From Mimachlamys varia (lineage: Eukaryota; Mollusca; Bivalvia; Pectinida; Pectinidae), in NCBI GenBank assembly GCA_947623455.1, contig OX392527.1, forward strand, positions 26,838,201 to 26,902,200: DNA of 64,000 bases. The letters are read 5' to 3'. The notes under the pieces were generated by a model that saw only the letters and a program-made list of their open reading frames with translations, did not search any database and had not been told where the DNA came from. This document shows, in pieces, positions 57,161 to 64,000 of this stretch. Position 1 is the first letter of the stretch; the number at the start of each line of letters is the position of its first letter. Both the position numbers and the translations under genes were made by a program.

Positions 57161-57624
57161 TTTTACTTCAGTAAGCGTTGCAACTGCTACGGATATTCAT
57201 GTTTTATGATTTTTGAAACAACTCCTACAGATTATAAATAATTGTTGCATTAACGGTAATGTAAATAAAATCACAACGCTAAGTTTAATAAATTACATTT
57301 ATTAAATTAAGCGTAGCTTAAACCTTACTGTAATAAAAATGAAGTTTATCACACTAAGCGTTGCAGTCGCTTATATAACGTATATCTATATATATAGTTA
57401 TAGGAACTGCTTCATTTTAAGGACGACTGTATTTATACTTATATACGTACCATCATCTTCAATACGTGGTCATTTGTTAAACGCTTTTAAACAATTACCA
57501 TATCTTGATACTGTTCGCGATAGGAATATAGCAATACGGCATTTAAATATATTGTCTGCCATGAAGATGTTATAATATCGGTTGAACACTATGTACGTCC
57601 TCTGTAGACGTCCTGTAATTAATA
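57161..57624. other. No gene seen
   Basis: AT-rich; contains a small palindrome around TTTAATAAATTACATTTATT (57285). The 78-codon ORF at 57339-57575 has no domain. Confidence 0.4.
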
Positions 57625-57626
57625 TA

Positions 57627-58942
57627 CGAGGGGTGTTCCAAAAATAATGTCACTTGCATCGGTGCTCATATAGCGGAAGTGCTTTTGTTCATTTTAGTTT
57701 GCTCTGCCCTTCAAAATACTCTCCGCCAGCCAGAACACACCTTTTAGCCGGTCATTCCATTTTTTGAAAGCATTTTTCATACTCTTCAATGGGTACACCC
57801 ATCAGACACGGATAAACAGCAGATCCAAGGGCATTTCTCGAATTGTATCTCCTTCTAGATAAATGATATATAAGTTTTGGAAAGAGAAAATAGTCGCAGG
57901 GGGCCAAGTCTGGCGAATACGGAGGGTGCGGAAGGACGGTAACCTTCTCTGACTCCAAAAAGTCAGTCACAATACGTGTCTTGTGAGCGGGTGCATTATC
58001 ATGCAAAAGTCGGACATTCTTAAGTCCTGTTTTGGGGCGGCGACTTTTGTAGTAGTTCTTCAACTTTCTTAGAACAACGTTTTTATAGAACTTGCCTGTG
58101 ACCGTTCTGCCTTTTGGCACCGGGATTTGAATAGCTGGACCCTTATTAGTGAAAAAATAGCATACAAAACCTTCTTTACCGTTCGTATTCGTTTGGCAAT
58201 ACTTGGGCGTCTGGCATTTTTAGTGGCCCATATTCGGTTGGCAACCTTCCGCTTTGGTTCAAAATAATACACCCAGGTCTCATCACCAGTGACTATATTA
58301 TCAAAAGCCTTTTTACTATATTTTGGGTACATTTTGAGAAGTTTTTTTGCCATTGTTACACGCGTCTTCTTTTACTCATCCGTTAACAAATGAGGTATCC
58401 ATCTTGCATTTATCTTTCTAACTTTTAGGTGTTTCTTCAAAATTGCATGAACTCTTCGAGCCAATTGTCTTACGGTGAATCGAGCATCAGTTTGGAGGAT
58501 ATTTCGGATTTTTTCTATGTTACCTTTGGTCGTAGTTGTTGCAGGACGACCTGGGTGAGCAGCATATTTCAGTTGCTGCTGCCCAGCACTAAATTTACCT
58601 ACCCACCTACAAACAGTCCTGTGAGACATTTGGCCCTCCCCATAAATGTCACACAGCTCGCGGTGAATATCTACAGCCTTTATGCAAAGTAATGACCTAC
58701 CTTTTATATAGGCCCTAATTTCAAGAACATTTTCATCTCGTTTTCCTGTCATTTTGTGTCTGGTCTAACGAATAGGCTATGAAACGATGTACACTGTACC
58801 GAGGCCAGTGAACGTTTGGACGAGATATTTACCTGTGTCACGAGCCAGTGATCACTCAATCGACACGAGATGGTTTTGTGCATAAATTGCACGATTTCTG
58901 CGAAATAAAGCACGGATGACATTATTTATGGAACACTCCTCG
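57627..58942 (-). mobile_element. mariner DNA transposon, 1316 bp, defective
   Basis: Terminal inverted repeats: CGAGGGGTGTTCCAAAAATA at the left and the reverse complement CGAGGAGTGTTCCATAAATA at the right, continuing to ATGTCA. TA stands on both sides (57625-57626, 58943-58944), the Tc1/mariner target duplication. The transposase is antisense to the window and broken, but the ends are intact, so it could in principle be moved by an active relative. Confidence 0.93.
57690..58752 (-). pseudogene. mariner transposase (nonsense and frameshifts)
   Basis: Cut-and-paste transposase. Starting at ATG 58752, an N-terminal helix-turn-helix region (about 58700-58430, TVCRWVGKFSAGQQ) is followed by RKINARWIPHLLTDE. 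TAA then replaces what is CAA in relatives; the frame continues unbroken at 58353 (MAKKLLKMYPKY). Catalytic Asp 1 is in TGDETWVYYF, Asp 2 in LLHDNAPAHK and the third acidic position in YSPDLAPCDYFLFP, the mariner D,D34D pattern. A one-base shift lies near 58155 in a T-run, before the PKGRTVTGKFYK segment. Another near 57760 turns CFQK-W into a stop; the remaining LAGGEYFEGQ tail is readable in other frames. Confidence 0.9.
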
Positions 58943-58944
58943 TA

Positions 58945-61619
58945 TAACTATACCACGGTTAAAATAGGATTTCATCCGGTCAGCGTTGCTTTATACAAAC
59001 AAAAACAATATTTTCTTTATTAAACTTAGTGCGAATCCTATACGTCGAATACAATCACGACGAGGAGTTGGGTGGTTAAAACCTATCCGTGATGTGCTGG
59101 TGTCCTCTTGCTGGTATTATTAGGCTGTTTACGAGCACATTGGTCGATATATATGACAACACGTATCGAACCTCTGTGGCTTGTTTATCTCCTGAAGTGT
59201 ATGATTGGGCACAATTAATAGTACCACTGTACTTTCATTAGCAGTGATTCCGACGCGACTATTTGGTACGAATGTCGTATTTGTCATTATTACGTTATGG
59301 CAGCTTCTCAGTATTTTCGTTACATATTTTACATGTAATTCGTGAACGTTAGCAACAATTAATCCAAATGTTGACTGTGCATGTAGAACATATTTCTGTA
59401 GCAAGTTCAACTTAAGATTTTGTGGTCCATGTTAAAATCTACAAATGGAAATCAGGTAACCATTGAAAGTGTGAGGATGATTCCAACAGTTTGTCAACAT
59501 CTCCTCAAGTGAAGTCGTACACGTAGTACCAGTACATATGGGATAGCTGCAATTGTCTGACCGACGATGTCAGTTAAATAAACCTACGTACATGATGCAA
59601 TCTGAAGATTTGAATCAGAATAAGCTGTCTTAATAAATTTATATGAAATACCCCAATATCAGTAATTATTTAAACGGTTTTTTTTCGCGGGCAATCAAAT
59701 GTTATCGAATAAATATTACCTCCTGTTTGTTAAAAGAAAACCAACGGCATTACCTGCTGAGACTAGCATTGCTAAATCCACTTACATTGTTACATGATAG
59801 GCATAAAAAGGCGACTCTCTTAGAGTCGATATGATCTTGTTGGGATTTGTTTTGGACTCCTCCTCACAACATCTCGGGTCAGCGTAAAGACGGGGTTTAT
59901 ATGGAGGCATTGTCTTAATAAGGAGTTAGGAAATGCCATAGTTAAAATGTGTGTTGTATATGCGTAAATACAGGCAGTTTGTTAACTGTGGTATCTCCTG
60001 TGTCCCATAAAAAGAAAGACAAGATAACACAGATTTTCCAAAGGAACACACTAGTCGCCTCCACTCCATATAATGCTATGAAAGGCAATACTTTTGCGCG
60101 TTGAATTTTTCGCTTCGTCAGCCTCCAAACCTCGCAGTATGGAAGTTTTCGCGTTTTCAGACACACATTTTGCTTTTTACTAGATACTGTGTACCTACAT
60201 AATTGTAGTATGCTATTATATAATATAGAGTTTAAGTGGTGTTAAATATGTGTGTGGTAATATTCGCGGAGATTTTGTACCAACGAAATAAGCGAAAATT
60301 TAACTTGTTAAATCCTCTACAATTTCGATACTGACACCTACTGTTAAAATCCAAAATGAGAAATCAGCCATCTTATAACAGATAATTAGGCACTGATGGA
60401 CGTGTAGGCAGTATACTATTTAATTATCGCGCACATCGGCGTTAATGAACTTAATTAGCTACAGACACACGCATCCCACGATCACTGTTAATAAAGTCAT
60501 CTATTTATCTGCGATGTGCAACAGTTTTCTCGGAAACTCGTGTAACATTACAGAAAGACGTCAATATTTGCTAAAAACCTGTCTCTCGCGTAGAGTCATG
60601 TCAATCACAGGTCAGGCTGTATATTTATGTAGGTACCTTATATCATCGACGACCCCGAGGTCAAAGCTTCAGTAGAAGGGCCAGTACCCGGTATTGTATA
60701 CTGCCTTTGCTCTACATTTACAAGTGTGTGGTATTGATTGGATGACTCTGGGATATATGGGTACCGTTGCAATAACGTACAGATACTATCATCGTTATTA
60801 AATACAGCCACACTCCAGCCTGGTAGCGCTTCACACTATCGGAATGGCTTTCCTTACAAACCGTTAGTTTACTGTGGTAATTTAGCGGGGTTGACCGCGG
60901 ACCGATTCTATCACCTCATAGTGTCAAACAAATAATTCGGCGTTTCATGATTTACGGACTTTGAATGACAGTTTTCCCTGCCTGCTTTTGTGAACTACGA
61001 AGCTCAGTATTTGCTTACGAACAACATTCAATAATGGTATGGTAATACTTGAGTCCGTGTTATAACTTGATATGATGTACTATTTACAAACGTCAGAATG
61101 TCCATCAACCAACGTCGGGCCGTGATCACACGGTCAGACTTTCTCCGTGTAGTTATATACTTGGTCAGTGTTCCGTCGAAACAGTAGTACATATACAGTG
61201 TATCTACCGGACACCGAAACAAACATCGGCTTTGATCTGTACATAGTATAGCACCAAAAACAACAAATGGCTGAGGATGCCTCGATATCGTGAATTATCG
61301 TTCCATTTTTAAGTACTATAGTACATCGCTGGACCACCACTACCAAATACACAATTGATTGGTACATAAGCGGTCTTCGTGGTGTGGTGGTTCCTGAAGT
61401 TCTGAAATTTTAGGATTTTAAACAGTTAGGTGTTTTCTGTATGGTTTCTTTATGTGAGGTTCTAAAGGTTATCGGTTGTGATGTTTCTATGATATCTTTT
61501 CGTAGACTTTTTAGCTATGAGGTTTCCATGGTTTGTGAATGTGGTGATTTTGTACGATAATTTTTGGAAGGTTTTTTTACCCATACGGTTTATATGGTTC
61601 GTCCATCAAATCATTTGAT
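58945..61619. other. No gene seen
   Basis: About 2.7 kb of non-coding DNA. Short ORFs (for example 59129-59410 minus, 60445-60675 plus) show no domains or splice pairing. 61380-61580 is G/T-rich and weakly repetitive (GGTTTCT, ATGGTTT, GAGGTT). Confidence 0.4.
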
Positions 61620-62660
61620 TCTCCCACCCTGTGCACTACCATACCACATACCAAACTGAAAGAACGTCTTCGGTCTCTCATTATGAGAGCTGTCTTTTCA
61701 AAGAAAGGTGAACGGCGATACAAATACATGGATATGTGGGCTATCTTGGAGCATACATTATGAAAAACACAGCAAAAGCAAAGTTGAAATATACTGAGGA
61801 AGATATAGTACGAATGATTGAATTCCTGGTTTACAATATCTTTGTTGGGTTCGGAGGAAAGATTTTTCAACAGACTGTTGGCACTCCCCTGGGAACTAAC
61901 TGTGCACCACTTTTGGCTGACTTGTTTTTGTTTTCATACGAAGATGAATTTGCCCAAGGGCTTATCAGGAAGGGTAATGTTTTAAATCTTTCAATTTCGC
62001 TTTCAGGTATATCGACGATGTGTTGTCTTTAAACAAGAAGAAGTTTGCTGACCTAGTCGATCCTATATACCCTACTGAACTTGAGATTAAAGACACAACA
62101 TACTCTCCTACATCAGCTTCTTACATGAACTTCGATCTTGACTTAAACTATGACCAACAAGGGCAACTTACTTCTAAGCTGTATGATAAACGTGACGATT
62201 TCGATTTTCCTATCGTAAACTTTCCCTTTCTTAATAGTATCTCTGCTTCTCCATCCTTTGGTGTTTACATGTCGTAGTTGATTCGTTATTCTAGGGCTTG
62301 CTCTGAATATAGAGATTTTCGTGATATATGTCAACTTCTGACGAACAAACTTACGGCACAAGGATTCGAGAGATGCAGGTTGATGAAGACTATTGGAATT
62401 TTATGGTCGCCATCTTGATCTCATCGAGAAATATTCTGTTTTTTTATGTGATATGAAGGTGGACGTTTTTGAGTTTGCTTATTAGTGTGCTTACTTGCTG
62501 TGGTTGACTATGATGATCGGTTCTCATTTTGAGGATTGGTGCTTACTTGGATGTGACCAAGATTTACATGACAGGTGTCGTCGATGAAGCAGAAGACGCT
62601 TACCATACCGGAGTACCTGGTCTTATTCTTTTGCACTTTTACAAGGGTATTCTCTGATTT
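61620..62660 (+). pseudogene. Penelope-like reverse transcriptase relic with 3' tail
   Basis: About 61650-61720 reads LKERLRSLIMRAVFSKKGER then RYKY. The open frame 61736-62032 holds YTEEDIVRMIEFLVYNIFV, FGGKIFQQTVGTPLGTNCAP, and LLADLFLFSYEDEFAQ. A one-base shift near 62000 moves the catalytic FRYIDDVLSLN box (62002-62031) into the frame of 62020-62277, which continues with PIYPTELEIKDTTYS, KLYDKRDDFDFPIVNFPFL and ends at GVYMS* (TAG where CAG is expected). The tail at 62520-62650 matches the other tail copies. The catalytic YIDD is intact, but the frame is broken at least twice. Penelope-like is by wording of the RT; the GIY-YIG endonuclease is not seen. Confidence 0.82.
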
Positions 62661-62810
62661 GTTTAATGAATACGAAGATTCTTTGGTTTATTTACGATTA
62701 TTTTGTAGGGTTATTATGGTTTGTGAAAGTGGTGAGTCTGTGATTACTCTATAATAGTTTTTGTAACACAACGGGTGAATATGGAATTGTTTCACTCGTA
62801 TTACCTACAA
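62661..62810. other. Spacer between Penelope relic and 37-bp array
   Basis: Nothing recognisable; G/T-rich words like those at 61380-61580 recur (GGTTTGTGAAAGTGGTGA versus GGTTTGTGAATGTGGTGA), so this may be element-associated sequence. Confidence 0.4.
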
Positions 62811-64000
62811 TTGTAAGTTTCTGTATATAGGTGGCAATGTTTCTATACCTCAGTTTCTGCAAATAGGGTAGCAATGTTTCTATACCTCAGTTTCTGTATA
62901 TAGGGTGACAAAATGATTCTATACCTCAGTTTCTGTATATAGGGTAGCAATGCTTCTATACCTCAGTTTCTGTATATAGGGTGATAATATGTTTCTATAC
63001 CTCAGTTTCTGTATATAGGGTGACAATATGTTTCTATATCTCAGTTTCTGCATATAGGGTGACAAAATGATTCTATATCTCAGTTTCTGTATATAGGGTA
63101 GCAATGTTTCTATACCCCAGTTTCTGTATAACGTTGGCAATGTTTCTATACCTAAGTTTCTGTGTATAGGGTGGCAATGTTTCTATACTTCAGTTTCTGT
63201 ATATAGGGTGGAAACGATTCTATACCTCAGTTTCTATATATAGGGTAGCAATGTTTCTATACCTCAGTTTCTGTATAACGGTGGCAATGTTTCTATACTT
63301 CAGTTTCTGTATATAGGTGGCATTGTTTCTATACCTCAGTTTCTGTATATAGGTGGCATTGTTTCTATACCTCAGTTTCTGTATATAAAGTAGCAAAGTT
63401 TCTATACCTCAGTTTCTGTATATAGGTAGCAATGTTTCTGTATCTCAGTTTCTGTATATAGGTGACAATGTTTCTATACCTCAGTTTCTGTATATAAGTG
63501 ACAATATTTCTATACCCCAGTTTCTATATATAGGGTAGCAATGTTTCTATACCTCAGTTTCTGTATAACGGTGGCAATGTTTCTATACCTCAGTTTCTGT
63601 ATAACGGTGGCATTTTTCCATGCCTCAGTTTCTGTATATAGGTGGCATTGTTTCTATACCTCAGTTTCTGTATATAAGGTAGCAAAGTTTCTATACCTCA
63701 GTTTCTGTATATAGGTGGCAATGTTTCTGTATCTCAGTTTCTGTATATAGGTGACAATGTTTCTATACCTCAGTTTCTGTATATAAGTGGCAATGTTTCT
63801 ATGCCTCAGTTTCTGTATATAGGTGACAATGTTTCTATACCTCAGTTTCTGTATATAGGGTAGCAAAGTTTCTATACCTCAGTTTCTGTATATAGGTGGC
63901 ATTGTTTCTATACCTCAGTTTCTGTATATAGGTGACAATGTTTCTATACCTCAGTTTCTGTATATAGGTGACAAAGTTTCTATACCTCAGTTTCTGTATA
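62811..64000. repeat. 37-bp tandem repeat running off the window
   Basis: Units of TTTCTATACCTCAGTTTCTG plus TATATAGGGTAGCAATG, with 35-37-bp variants (TATATAGGTGGCAATG, TATAACGGTGGCAATG). About 33 units to the window end, where it is still repeating. In the left part some units are GATAATATG or GACAAAATGA variants, and the right part is more uniform. ORFs at 62919 and 63654 (minus) are the repeat read through. Confidence 0.95.

Overview
The window is eukaryotic nuclear DNA, most likely from a mollusc and probably a bivalve of the scallop/oyster type. That assignment is inference. It rests on a spliced gene with GT-AG introns, very AT-rich non-coding DNA, a tRNA-derived SINE at 33126-33346 whose text I recognise as common in bivalves, and a Mag-type Ty3/gypsy element, Penelope-like reverse transcriptase (RT) relics and a mariner relic. 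There are no operons, ribosome binding sites or other bacterial features.

Only one host gene can be supported well. It is on the minus strand (CDS 43203 down to 38770) with five coding exons that join in perfect phase into a 179-residue protein. The protein has a signal peptide, a C-x2-C...C...C...C-x6-C cysteine pattern and a C-terminal RDEL, as expected of an ER-lumen, saposin-like Canopy (CNPY/DUF3456) family protein. Its introns and flanks are full of repeats: a 39-bp minisatellite in intron 3, a SINE in intron 2, a TA-flanked MITE in the likely 3' UTR and another MITE about 180 bp upstream of the ATG. None of this gene is visible as a long single ORF.

Mobile DNA, left to right: two copies of a palindromic dispersed repeat (1141, 13889); a tRNA-like SINE (2228); a minus-strand SINE (4832) of the same family as the one in intron 2; a complete but broken 4.97-kb Ty3/gypsy retrotransposon (5523-10487, with LTRs, PBS, PPT and 5-bp target duplication); a 386-bp MITE with TTAA duplications (13434); a fold-back element (16281); Penelope-like element pieces at 3181, 10810, 13085, 20225, 56470 and 61620; a non-LTR (LINE) relic (30860-32890) cut by a fold-back element and by a 65-bp hairpin insertion with a 9-bp duplication; a long-TIR element (48699-49336); and a mariner (57627-58942).

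Tandem repeats fill roughly a fifth of the window, with units of 67, 22/44/28 (an 8.6-kb higher-order satellite at 21764-30425), 36, 39, 25, 73 and 37 bp. The last array runs off the right edge. Most long ORFs are these arrays read through and are not genes. In the satellite, a unit of about 2.76 kb is repeated as 2.89 kb with near identity; the difference is three extra 44-bp units. No new multi-gene system was found. The best candidates for follow-up are the higher-order satellite, the Canopy-like gene with its repeat-loaded introns, and several small inverted-repeat elements.
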